Source of the DNA: an uncultured Clostridia bacterium
GTDB lineage: Bacteria; Bacillota; Clostridia; Christensenellales; CAG-314
DNA: 8,552 nt
Direction: 5' to 3'
Assembly (NCBI GenBank): GCA_937875645.1
Contig: CALLXO010000159.1
Coordinates: 1 to 8,552, forward strand
The notes under the pieces were generated by a model that did not search any database, was not told the origin of the DNA, and saw nothing but the letters and a program-made list of their open reading frames with translations. This document shows, in pieces, positions 1-6,697 of this stretch; the first letter of the stretch is position 1, and each line of letters begins with the position of its first letter. The translations under genes were made by a program, and so were the position numbers.

Positions 1-744
1 TATAGTAAAAGACGGTATGCCCATTGTTTGAATGCACCAGTCTTTGTAGCCGCCGCAACTGCCTGCTTCTGATGCTACAAGGGTATAGCCTGTTGCTTCG
101 CTTATGCTTTTTGCCAATCGGTAGTGCCGCCATAACTGTTGCTTTGTCTTTTGAAAAAACCGCCAAAATATGACTTCGCCTTTACAGTGATAGCTTATTG
201 TCGCCAACGGCTTAATCTCACGTGTAAAATGAACCAGCGATTTTGTTTCTATCTCGCTGTTTGGCATTTTACCGACATAATTTGCAGGACTTTTAAAAAA
301 TACGTTGCTTTTGCCTTGTCCCCAACGCGCATCAAAATTAACATTGAGGTCCGCTCCGTTTATGTTGGCTTTCCAAAGGGAAAAGTCTGTACTGCCGTTT
401 ATTTTTAGAAGATTCTTTTTTATTTGCTTGTCTGCTAAAAAAGCTACACCTTCTTGACACAGCCTTACGCCGTCAACGTTTATCATAGGGACAAAATATA
501 TGCCGCCCATAAGTAATAGTGACGGATTTTTAAGCAAGTGCTTAGCTTGATTAACTATAAGCAACGCTGTTATGTGCTCACGAGCGTGGATAGAACCTGT
601 TACAATTATGCTATCACCTTTTTTGTCGCCAATAAAAATATAGGGTATAGGATTATTTAATACGCTGTTGCCTATTTGCCCCGTCTCAACGCCTCTATTG
701 GCAAATTCCTCAACTTCTTTTAATAAATCCTCATATTTAAACAC
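1..744 (-). CDS. M14-family zinc carboxypeptidase, gamma-D-glutamyl-diamino-acid endopeptidase type (3' end outside the window)
   Basis: Open from a GTG at 744 to the window edge, 248 codons, C-terminus missing. Seen: zinc motif HxxE as HARE at residues 53-56, a DLNVNF motif at 132-137, and the third zinc ligand in SYH at 184-186, followed by KGEVIFW. The window stops right after PSFTI; in this family a TxE segment with the catalytic Glu comes next, so that residue lies just outside. The usual DLNRNF has Val instead of Arg (the residue that holds a C-terminal carboxylate in carboxypeptidase A). This fits enzymes that cut the gamma-D-Glu-diaminopimelate bond of peptidoglycan peptides rather than classic carboxypeptidases. 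There is no signal peptide and no LysM domain at the N-terminus, so the protein is probably cytoplasmic and acts on muropeptides or inside the mother cell. The start is set by an AAGGTGGT SD at 751-758. It lies 141 nt after rlmH and probably has its own promoter. Family call firm, substrate inferred. Confidence 0.85.
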   Translation of the reverse strand, partial: MFKYEDLLKEVEEFANRGVETGQIGNSVLNNPIPYIFIGDKKGDSIIVTGSIHAREHITALLIVNQAKHLLKNPSLLLMGGIYFVPMINVDGVRLCQEGVAFLADKQIKKNLLKINGSTDFSLWKANINGADLNVNFDARWGQGKSNVFFKSPANYVGKMPNSEIETKSLVHFTREIKPLATISYHCKGEVIFWRFFQKTKQQLWRHYRLAKSISEATGYTLVASEAGSCGGYKDWCIQTMGIPSFTI

Positions 745-750
745 TCTCAC

Positions 751-758
751 ACCACCTT
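751..758 (-). promoter_or_regulatory. Shine-Dalgarno site deciding the GTG start of the M14 peptidase
   Basis: AAGGTGGT lies 6 nt before the GTG at 742-744. No ATG in this frame is as well placed, so the GTG start is preferred. Confidence 0.65.
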
Positions 759-771
759 TTCTGCTTTAATT

Positions 772-800
772 TATGGTATGCTAAAGGATGCATCAAAGTG
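772..800 (-). promoter_or_regulatory. Possible mother-cell (sigma-K/sigma-E-like) promoter for the M14 peptidase
   Basis: On the minus strand, CATACCATA (772-780) fits the sigma-K -10 pattern CATAnnnTA exactly and the sigma-E pattern CATACAnT with one mismatch when read as CATACCAT. Sixteen nt upstream lies CACT (797-800), close to the sigma-K -35 core mACm. A sigma-E reading uses TCACTTT with a 14-nt spacer. Transcription would start about 765, a short leader before the SD at 751-758. These consensus motifs are short and AT-rich DNA yields chance hits. The support is the correct placement plus a gene type often tied to sporulation. A vegetative reading (TTGATG, 17 nt, TAAATT) is also possible but matches only 4 of 6 in each box. 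Confidence 0.35.
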
Positions 801-833
801 ATTAAAATGTAAAGATTTGTCAAACAAGAAAGC

Positions 834-885
834 TTTTTGGCTTTTTTTGCTGTAATTATTTACTGATAAAAAATATAGCCAAAAA
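834..885 (-). terminator. Long imperfect hairpin just after rlmH, possible operon terminator
   Basis: A perfect 9-nt inverted repeat, TTTTTGGCT (834-842) and AGCCAAAAA (877-885), starts directly at the rlmH stop codon. Inside it a T6/A6 pair (843-848 and 868-873) extends the stem beyond a 3-nt bulge, and GTAA/TTAC can pair at the tip. In the minus-strand transcript the hairpin is followed by GCUUUCUUGUUU, only moderately U-rich. It would end the ychF-to-rlmH operon, but the stem has few G-C pairs, so terminator function is uncertain. Confidence 0.4.
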
Positions 886-1356
886 TCATTTATGATAAGG
901 GGTATCGTTAATAATGGTAAAAGCACGGTAAATCTGCTCTGCCAACACTACTCTAAACAGTTGATGAGGAAGCGTGATATCGCCAAAACTAACAATTTTA
1001 TCCGCCTTGTCCTTTACCGTTTGGCAAACTCCATGGCTACTGCCTATTATAAAAGATATTGCCCCTTTTTTCATAGATGCTTCTCTAATTAATTCTGCAG
1101 TGCATTGGCTACTGAAGGAAGTACCCTCTCTGTCCAATACAACAATCGTCCCCGTCAGTTTTTCCGTTATTTGTTTCGCTTCCTTTAAAAGTGCTTTTTT
1201 TATCTCTGATTGGTCGTTTTTTGCAATACGGCTACTGGTTATTTCTTTCACTATAAGGTTACAAAATCTACTTAGTCTTTTGTAGTACTCATCTAATGCT
1301 TGGACAAAATATTTTTCCTTAATACTCCCTACACAAATTATTTTTACAGTAAGCAT
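886..1356 (-). CDS. rlmH: 23S rRNA (pseudouridine-1915 N3) methyltransferase RlmH
   Basis: RlmH is a SPOUT-fold homodimeric enzyme that uses S-adenosylmethionine to methylate N3 of pseudouridine 1915 in helix 69 of 23S rRNA, acting on assembled 70S ribosomes. The 156-aa length matches the family (about 155-160). Seen: N-terminal KIICVGSIKEKYF, the SAM-binding loop FIIGSSHG at 102-109, the LPHQLFRV segment at 129-136, EQIYRA at 140-145, and the hallmark C-terminal PYHK at 153-156. Odd: the second Gly of the usual IGG loop is Ser (S106). The ATG directly follows the TAA of the CPBP gene (TAAATG) and no good SD precedes it, which suggests translational coupling. It is the last gene of the ychF operon. 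In staphylococci the 3' end of rlmH is the SCC integration site, but no cassette is present here. Confidence 0.95.
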   Translation of the reverse strand: MLTVKIICVGSIKEKYFVQALDEYYKRLSRFCNLIVKEITSSRIAKNDQSEIKKALLKEAKQITEKLTGTIVVLDREGTSFSSQCTAELIREASMKKGAISFIIGSSHGVCQTVKDKADKIVSFGDITLPHQLFRVVLAEQIYRAFTIINDTPYHK

Positions 1357-2334
1357 TTAATTTAATCCCGACATAAGGTTAGAAATCCAAAAAATCAGAC
1401 ATATTGCAACTCCTGTTGCTAAAACCATTATTTCGGAAACAGGTTTTTTTGTGCTTCTTTTGTTGCGGGCAGTATTTAAAACTAAAGTATCTTGCTGTTT
1501 CGTCTGTGCGCTTTCTTGCTTTTCTATTTTTGTTTGCTTTGTTTTTTGCATAAAACCGTACAGCCCCAAAAGGGTAATAATCAGTCCACCAAAAAGGAAA
1601 ACATACCAATAGTTTAAAACAAAAGCGTCTCCCGCTCCTTCCGCTGTGGACGTTGCGACAATTACAACAATAAGGTTATTAAGCATATGCACAATCATAC
1701 TGGGCACAATGCTCCCGCTCTTTAACGCAATATACGCTAAAGCCACCCCCATAATAAACTGATGCACTGTTTGCGCCGGGTTGACGTGATAAAGCATAAA
1801 TAATGCACCGCTTATCAAACAAGCGCCTACTAATCCTGTTTTTTGTAATCCGTTTGTAATAACCCCTCTAAAAAGCTGTTCTTCACAAAAAGCAGGAAGA
1901 ATAACCACAACAAAGATAAGCAATACAATATTAGTCCCGCCGCCGCCGATAGGCACGCTGCTATTTACAGTATATCCAATTTTGCTTAACGCTTGCAAAA
2001 TCCATAACTGAATGGGGTTTACGGTAATAAATATGCCTACGCCAACTATTACTGCAAAAAAAAGGGTCATTGGATTGATTTCTGCTTTTATTCGTGTTGC
2101 TTTTAAGTAGTCTATTTTATTGATTTTGCTATAAACAAAAACGCAGAAAAACAAACTTAGCTGATTTACGATGCTGATTATCCAAAACCACAACTCGTTT
2201 AAATTTCCTTCATCATCATATATTTTAAGCTGTTGCGCCAAAACCAAAGTCAGCAGACTAATTAATAAAATCACCGCAAGGGAAATGGTAAACAGATAAT
2301 ACGCATCTTTTTTTTCAAATTCATTTTTTAACAA
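1357..2334 (-). CDS. CPBP-family (CAAX/Abi) intramembrane glutamic protease
   Basis: 325 aa, multi-pass membrane protein. The three CPBP motifs are present: EExxxR as E151-E152-QLF-R156, FxxxH as F179-MLY-H183, and HxxxN as H216-MLN-N220. Together they form the glutamate/histidine active site of Rce1-type proteases. Hydrophobic segments lie near residues 12-33, 47-69, 88-111, 135-150, 166-182, 191-205, 209-228, 240-262 and 300-318. A charged Lys/Gln-rich loop at about 263-299 followed by an extra membrane segment goes beyond the conserved core. The TTG start is chosen because GGAGGAGA lies 8 nt upstream; the nearby ATG is out of frame. The start overlaps the end of walJ by 14 nt and the stop abuts rlmH. 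Bacterial members process prenyl-type or signal-peptide substrates, act in bacteriocin immunity or regulate envelope stress; the substrate here is unknown. It occupies the place where Bacillus has an HtrA-type protease. Confidence 0.9.
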   Translation of the reverse strand: MLKNEFEKKDAYYLFTISLAVILLISLLTLVLAQQLKIYDDEGNLNELWFWIISIVNQLSLFFCVFVYSKINKIDYLKATRIKAEINPMTLFFAVIVGVGIFITVNPIQLWILQALSKIGYTVNSSVPIGGGGTNIVLLIFVVVILPAFCEEQLFRGVITNGLQKTGLVGACLISGALFMLYHVNPAQTVHQFIMGVALAYIALKSGSIVPSMIVHMLNNLIVVIVATSTAEGAGDAFVLNYWYVFLFGGLIITLLGLYGFMQKTKQTKIEKQESAQTKQQDTLVLNTARNKRSTKKPVSEIMVLATGVAICLIFWISNLMSGLN

Positions 2335-3112
2335 TTATACTTTCTCCTCCGCAAAACTGCCTTGCAATAAACAAATTAATATCTTTTCCTTCCTTTGCGC
2401 CCACTTTACTAAGACTGCTTAAAGCTGTGCTAAAAGCTATTTCTTCAGTATTATTTTCCAGACTTAAATGCGCCAAAAAAGCGTTTTTCACGTTTATGTC
2501 GGGCAAAGTTGACAGTACCTCTCCTGCTTGAAGGTTGGAAAGATGACCGCTGTCCCCTAAAATGCGCCTTTTTAACGGATAAGGATAATTACCCTGTTTA
2601 AGCATTATTTCGTCATGGTTGCTTTCAATCAATACGGTATGGCAACCTTTAAAAAATTCAATAAGCGAAGAATCCACTTTGCCCGTGTCAGTAACGGAAG
2701 CAACACTCATGCCCTTTTCCTCCGTCACTTTATAACCGCAACAAAACGATGCATCGTGACTGCACGGGTAAAACTCAACAAAATAACTGTCAACAACAAA
2801 GGGTGCTTCAAAACACACAATTCTGTCTTCTGCCTTTGGCACACGCACAGTTAACGCATTGTAGCCTTTTTGGTGCACATAAATTTTTGCTTTTTTGTTT
2901 GCCCTAACAAACGAATTCAATGCGCTTATGTGGTCGGTATGCTCATGCGTTATTAAAACACCGCCAATATCGTCAATGCTTAATGCTTCTTTTTTTAATG
3001 CCGCTTTTATGCTGCGAATTCCCCCGCCGCAATCTATTAAAAGTCGTGTTTTTCCGTCGTCAATTAGCGTTAAATTTCCGCGGCTGCCGCTATATTTATT
3101 GCAAAATCTCAT
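2321..3112 (-). CDS. walJ: WalJ/YycJ-type metallo-beta-lactamase-fold hydrolase
   Basis: 263 aa, the usual length for YycJ/WalJ. Seen: N-terminal YSGSRGN (compare the family's SGSSGN), LLIDCG at 24-29, the metal site THEHTDH at 55-61 (H56, H58, D60, H61), H119 in CSHD, D142 in TDTG, the family stretch ESNHDEIML at 163-171, PYPLKRRIL at 177-185, GHLSN at 189-193, and H215 in AHLS. This is a cytoplasmic binuclear metal (Zn or Mn) hydrolase. In Bacillus it is the last gene of the walRKHIJ cell-wall regulon operon, and it has been linked to coordination of cell division and DNA replication and to nuclease-like activity; the substrate is not settled. The ATG has an AAGGGA SD that overlaps the stop of the transporter gene. 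No walR or walK is in the window, so here the gene is detached from the two-component system while the walJ-protease-rlmH order is kept. Confidence 0.9.
   Translation of the reverse strand: MRFCNKYSGSRGNLTLIDDGKTRLLIDCGGGIRSIKAALKKEALSIDDIGGVLITHEHTDHISALNSFVRANKKAKIYVHQKGYNALTVRVPKAEDRIVCFEAPFVVDSYFVEFYPCSHDASFCCGYKVTEEKGMSVASVTDTGKVDSSLIEFFKGCHTVLIESNHDEIMLKQGNYPYPLKRRILGDSGHLSNLQAGEVLSTLPDINVKNAFLAHLSLENNTEEIAFSTALSSLSKVGAKEGKDINLFIARQFCGGESIIVKK
2343..2350 (-). promoter_or_regulatory. Shine-Dalgarno site inside walJ fixing the TTG start of the CPBP gene
   Basis: GGAGGAGA within the last codons of walJ lies 8 nt before the TTG at 2332-2334. It supports a non-ATG start that overlaps the upstream gene. 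Confidence 0.7.
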
Positions 3113-3119
3113 TTGTCCC

Positions 3120-4706
3120 TTATTTTGTTTCTTTTAAGAAAGTAATTAATTCTTCCCGCTTTTGAATGTATTCATCACTGTTTTTGTCTAACTTCACACA
3201 ATCCATTATTTCTTTTTGCTTATCCCGTGTAAGCTTGTACTTCAGGCTCACTGCAAACCCTATACCCATAATTATTAAGGGCAAAAACCCCATAACAATT
3301 CTAATGGCTAAAAGTGCACTTTGTGGCTGCTCAATGGGTATCCAACTGTTTTTACCCAACGTTTTATAAACCTTTTCGAAATATAAAGCTGAATTGGGCT
3401 GAGTGTAAACCGTTTCGATATATCCCGAAAAACCTATTATCCACGAAGCAACAGCTAACCCTAACGCCTGCGCTGTTGTATTTATAAAGTTGGAAAGCCC
3501 GCTAAAAGCTCCTTCCTGCCGCTCGCCGAAGTAAAGCTCGCCTGCATCGCACACGTCACCAAAAAGCGTATGCGGCACCAATACCGCACCTCCAATGCCT
3601 AACCCTAAAAGAAAAGCCAAAACAAAAATAACCCCATTAGGTGTTTGGCTGATTATATTAAGATTTCCCTCAATCAACGTAAACTGTTGCGAAGGCATAA
3701 AGAAAAGACACATTGCAAGCACTGTCCAAATAACAGCTCCCGTCCTATACGCAAAAGTCTTGCTCTTTTTTTTGATAAGAGAAAAATAAAGGGGCAGAGC
3801 AAATATTTGCGCCGCAAACATCACCGCCGCCGCTACTGTGGCGATAGGGAAGCGATCTGCTCCATAAACGAGAGTATTAACATAAGAGCCACTCCTTAAC
3901 CAAAAGTCAACATAGGTAAAAAAGTAGCTGCTCATAACTGCCATACCCATACTGCTACACATTTGCATGGCTAAATAATATCGATACGTTTTTAATTTTA
4001 GCGGTTTAAAAAATTCCTTAAGGGAGATTTTTCTTGTAACAGGGGGACTTTTTATTTGTTCCCTTGCAAAAAGTGCAGTTATCAACACTGCAATACAAAA
4101 GAAGGTGCCAAAAACCGCTGCCATAACAATATAGCTTATGGGGCCTTTTTCCGGACCGGCAATCATACCGGGTACAGCAACACAAATTACGCTGGAAGCT
4201 ATGCTAAATGCTAACCGTATAGAATTTATGTTTGTTCTTTCCATAAAATCAGCGCTCATTTCGCTGCCCAAGCTGTAATAAGGTATCAAAATAAAAGATT
4301 GAGTAGTTGCGTAAAAAAGGTAAACTATTATTGTTAAAATTATTTTTAGCGGTTGGCTGTTGGTAATAAGATTCCACGGAAAAAACAGCAAAATAAGCGC
4401 AACTATTAAAATAGGCGCAAAAATAAGCATAAAATAACGCCGTTTGCCAAATCTATTGTACTTTTTGGCGTCACTTATCTGCCCTATAAAGGGGTCAATA
4501 AGTCCGTCCCAAAACTTGCTGATAAGTAAAATAATACCTACCCAATACATTTTTATGCCCACAGTAAGCGTCAAAAAAGGCACAAACAAAAAGTTAATGA
4601 TATTAAAACTTCCGCCGCCAAAAATATCGCCGGCAGCGAAAGCAAATTTGTTTTTTAAGCTAACCTTTGGAGCGGCTGGGTTTTTATGCTCAGTTGCGAT
4701 TGTCAT
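3120..4706 (-). CDS. MFS transporter of the GPH (glycoside-pentoside-hexuronide:cation symporter, MelB-like) family
   Basis: 528 aa with about 12 hydrophobic segments and a charged cytoplasmic tail (about 490-528). The GPH signature is clear: WDGLIDPFIGQISD at 66-79 followed by RFGKRR at 85-90, and the second-half motif FGDVCDAGE at 382-390. D67 and D71 align with MelB Asp55 and Asp59 of the Na+/H+ site. By eye, the positions of MelB Asp124 (before IPxxSL, here L140) and Lys377 (here about T410) are not charged. Cation-coupled uptake of a sugar or glycoside is therefore the family expectation, but the melibiose-type site is not intact and the substrate cannot be named. There is no glycosidase or sugar regulator next to it; it sits between ychF and walJ in a housekeeping operon. 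The SD TAAGGAG shares its TAA with the ychF stop, 6 nt before the ATG, giving tight coupling. Confidence 0.85.
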   Translation of the reverse strand: MTIATEHKNPAAPKVSLKNKFAFAAGDIFGGGSFNIINFLFVPFLTLTVGIKMYWVGIILLISKFWDGLIDPFIGQISDAKKYNRFGKRRYFMLIFAPILIVALILLFFPWNLITNSQPLKIILTIIVYLFYATTQSFILIPYYSLGSEMSADFMERTNINSIRLAFSIASSVICVAVPGMIAGPEKGPISYIVMAAVFGTFFCIAVLITALFAREQIKSPPVTRKISLKEFFKPLKLKTYRYYLAMQMCSSMGMAVMSSYFFTYVDFWLRSGSYVNTLVYGADRFPIATVAAAVMFAAQIFALPLYFSLIKKKSKTFAYRTGAVIWTVLAMCLFFMPSQQFTLIEGNLNIISQTPNGVIFVLAFLLGLGIGGAVLVPHTLFGDVCDAGELYFGERQEGAFSGLSNFINTTAQALGLAVASWIIGFSGYIETVYTQPNSALYFEKVYKTLGKNSWIPIEQPQSALLAIRIVMGFLPLIIMGIGFAVSLKYKLTRDKQKEIMDCVKLDKNSDEYIQKREELITFLKETK

Positions 4707-4716
4707 AACTTACTCC

Positions 4717-5814
4717 TTATACATTAAAACGGAACAATATCACATCGCCGTCTTTTACCTCGTACTCCTTGCCTTCACTTTTTACTTTGCCTTTTTCCTT
4801 AGCCTTGTTGTAATTGCCGCAAATAAGCAAAGTTTCGTAAGGAACAATTTCGGCACGAATAAAGCCCTTTAAAAAATCGGTATGAATTTTTCCTGCCGCT
4901 TGAGGTGCTTTTGTTCCTTTTTTAATAGTCCACGCACGAGTCTCTTTTTCACCAGCCGTTAAAAAGCTAATCAGCCCTAAAAGAGAATAGCATTTTTTTA
5001 TAAGCCGGTTTAAACCGCTTTCCTTAATGCCGTATTCCGACAAAAAATCATCACGGTCAGCGTCCTCCATAACACTTAATTCTTCTTCCACCTTAGCGCA
5101 AATAACAAGAACTTCCGCTTTTTCGCAATGAGCACGCTGTTTTACGGCGTTAACAAGAGTTAAATCATTTTCGTTTTTAGTTAAATCATTTTCGTCAATA
5201 TTAGCGGCGTAAATAACAGGCTTGTCGGTAAGTAAAAAAAGGTTATTTACTATTACTTTTTCCTCTTCGCTGACAACAAAGTTGCGAGCTAACTTACCTT
5301 CAGATAAATGCTGGTACAGCCCATTTAACAATGCCAATTCGTTTTGAGCGCTTTTTTCGCCGCTTTTTGCCGCTGTTTTAGCTTTTTCTACCGCTTTAGA
5401 TACGGTATCGATATCGGCGTAAATAAGCTCAAGATTTATCGTCTCTATATCTCTCACCGGGTCAACGCTGTTGTCAACATGAGTGATGTTAGCGTCAAAA
5501 AAGCAGCGCACAACATGCACAATGGCATCTACTTCGCGGATATGGCTTAAAAATTTATTGCCTAATCCTTCACCTTTGCTTGCGCCCTTAACAAGCCCTG
5601 CTATATCTACAAACTCAATAACTGCAGGAGTTACTTTTTTGCTTATATAAAGAGCCGCTAGTTTTGTTAGTCTTTCGTCAGGTACGGCGACGACGCCAAT
5701 GTTAGGTTCTATAGTGCAAAAAGGATAATTAGCAACTTGCGCTCCGGCGCATGTGATTGCGTTAAACAAAGTGCTTTTGCCGACATTGGGTAAACCTATT
5801 ACTCCTAATTTCAT
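4717..5814 (-). CDS. ychF: Ribosome-binding ATPase YchF (Obg-family, OLA1 homologue)
   Basis: 365 aa, the normal family length. Seen: P-loop GLPNVGKS at 7-14, switch I with [10 protein letters not shown] at 29-38, [25 protein letters not shown] at 70-94 (G3 plus the glycine-rich switch II), an NIDE motif at 205-208 in place of the GTPase NKxD (the change that makes YchF ATP-specific), a coiled-coil-like helical arm at about 125-180, and a C-terminal TGS domain from about 283 with [19 protein letters not shown] and DGDVILFRF. YchF binds the ribosome and 26S proteasome-like partners in other systems and dampens oxidative-stress responses. One odd point: the usual HTDFExGF is HTDFLKGF here. The ATG start gives the canonical [14 protein letters not shown]; its SD (GGAG, 5828-5831) is an unusually long 13 nt away. 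It is the first gene of the five-gene operon. Confidence 0.97.
   Translation of the reverse strand: MKLGVIGLPNVGKSTLFNAITCAGAQVANYPFCTIEPNIGVVAVPDERLTKLAALYISKKVTPAVIEFVDIAGLVKGASKGEGLGNKFLSHIREVDAIVHVVRCFFDANITHVDNSVDPVRDIETINLELIYADIDTVSKAVEKAKTAAKSGEKSAQNELALLNGLYQHLSEGKLARNFVVSEEEKVIVNNLFLLTDKPVIYAANIDENDLTKNENDLTLVNAVKQRAHCEKAEVLVICAKVEEELSVMEDADRDDFLSEYGIKESGLNRLIKKCYSLLGLISFLTAGEKETRAWTIKKGTKAPQAAGKIHTDFLKGFIRAEIVPYETLLICGNYNKAKEKGKVKSEGKEYEVKDGDVILFRFNV
5158..5199. repeat. 21-bp in-frame tandem repeat inside ychF
   Basis: Two adjacent 21-nt units (5158-5178 and 5179-5199) share their first 17 bases. They encode the repeated peptide ENDLT (residues 208-212 and 215-219) just after the NIDE nucleotide-specificity motif. 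The region is a variable loop in YchF, so a seven-codon slippage duplication is tolerable. Confidence 0.6.
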
Positions 5815-5852
5815 ATTACAAGAAATTCTCCATACAATATTAATGCTTAATT

Positions 5853-5882
5853 ATTATACCACCTTATTACCTTTTTTGTAAA
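5853..5882 (-). promoter_or_regulatory. Vegetative (sigma-A-type) promoter of the ychF operon
   Basis: On the minus strand, -35 TTTACA (5877-5882, 5/6 match) and -10 TATAAT (5853-5858, perfect) are separated by 18 nt. Transcription would start near 5846, about 30 nt before the ychF ATG. The -35 box abuts the uppP SD on the other strand. A TATTAT read on the plus strand (5852-5857) overlaps the same -10 and could serve uppP, but no convincing plus-strand -35 is visible. Confidence 0.65.
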
Positions 5883-5883
5883 C

Positions 5884-5892
5884 AAGGAGAGG
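5884..5892 (+). promoter_or_regulatory. Shine-Dalgarno site fixing the TTG start of uppP
   Basis: AAGGAGAGG lies 7 nt before the TTG at 5900-5902. No in-frame ATG is near, and the resulting N-terminus fits the family. Confidence 0.75.
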
Positions 5893-5899
5893 TTACATT

Positions 5900-6658
5900 T
5901 TGACAGTTTGGGAAGGTTTATTTTTAGGGCTTTTGCAAGGGCTTACGGAATTTTTGCCTATAAGTAGCAGTGGCCATTTGGTGTTGGCAGAAAAAATCCT
6001 TGCTTTGCCCTCTGACTTGTTTTTTAATGTTTTAATGCACGTAGGGACGCTTTTTGCCGTGTTGACGGTATTTTTTAAACCTATAAAAAAAATGATGCGA
6101 CATCCCATTCGAGACAAAAAAATGTTGCTTATTACTCTGTCCAGTATCCCCACCTTTATCATCGCTTTTGCCGTAAAAACTTGGGTGCCGGAAAAATATT
6201 TTAACGGCTTATTACCGCTGGGGTTTTTTATCACCGCTGTTTTACTTATATCCACTTCCTTCAGCAAAAACAATCGTCCGCTGTACCAACGACCCCTTGT
6301 CCCTACTCTTGTTGCAGGGATAGCGCAAGGAATTGCCGTTTTCCCCGGCATTTCACGCAGTGGCGCAACTATTGCATCTTTAAGCTTTTTTAACATTAAA
6401 CGCACTCAGAGCGCTGATTTTTCTTTCTTGATGAGCATACCTGTAATTATCGGTGGAGCGGCTTTGGAAGGTTACGAAGCAATTCAGTCAAGCATAGTAA
6501 TAAATTGGCTACCTCTTATTGTGGGAATAATCGCTGCATACATAAGTGGAATAATAGCAATAAAATTTTTGATTACGCTACTAAAACACACTGATTTGCG
6601 CTGGTTTAGCTTATATATGATTATACCTCTTTTACTTAGCCTAATAGTAAGCTGGTAA
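5900..6658 (+). CDS. uppP: Undecaprenyl-diphosphatase UppP (BacA)
   Basis: UppP is an integral membrane phosphatase that converts undecaprenyl diphosphate to undecaprenyl phosphate, recycling the lipid carrier for peptidoglycan and other wall polymers; extra copies give bacitracin tolerance. 252 aa, slightly short compared with about 265-275 for many homologues but complete at both ends. Seen: LLQGLTEFLPISSSGH at 11-26 (Gln13 and Glu17 of the first active-site motif, plus Ser and His26), and GIAQGIAVFPGISRSGAT at 140-157 with the catalytic Arg153 in PGxSRSG. These form the two inverted re-entrant halves of the BacA fold. Several hydrophobic helices lie between and after them, ending in a hydrophobic tail. 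The TTG start is supported by a strong SD. Transcribed alone, divergent from ychF, and closed by a strong terminator, so monocistronic. Confidence 0.97.
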   Translation: MTVWEGLFLGLLQGLTEFLPISSSGHLVLAEKILALPSDLFFNVLMHVGTLFAVLTVFFKPIKKMMRHPIRDKKMLLITLSSIPTFIIAFAVKTWVPEKYFNGLLPLGFFITAVLLISTSFSKNNRPLYQRPLVPTLVAGIAQGIAVFPGISRSGATIASLSFFNIKRTQSADFSFLMSIPVIIGGAALEGYEAIQSSIVINWLPLIVGIIAAYISGIIAIKFLITLLKHTDLRWFSLYMIIPLLLSLIVSW

Positions 6659-6663
6659 ATTAA

Positions 6664-6697
6664 GCGGCCAAACTTTACTATGGCCGCAGATTTTTTT
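6664..6697 (+). terminator. Rho-independent terminator of uppP
   Basis: Perfect 7-bp stem GCGGCCA (6664-6670) and TGGCCGC (6681-6687), 10-nt loop, then AGA and a run of seven T (6691-6697), starting 6 nt after the uppP stop codon. The opposite strand lacks a comparable T run. Confidence 0.92.

Noticed and set aside
139..408. 89-codon plus-strand ORF opposite the M14 gene
   Set aside because: It lies entirely within the well-supported M14 coding frame on the other strand, and its product shows no family feature or SD.
880..910. Possible SCC-type attachment site at the rlmH 3' end
   Set aside because: The TATCATAAATGA string only encodes the conserved YHK end; no second copy, no recombinase gene and no cassette boundary are visible.
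4444..4872. 142-codon plus-strand ORF spanning the ychF/transporter junction
   Set aside because: It overlaps two certain genes on the other strand and the junction itself is explained by their coupled stop and SD.
5893..6405. 170-codon minus-strand ORF opposite uppP
   Set aside because: Antisense shadow of a certain uppP gene; no SD and a composition typical of a reverse-frame translation.
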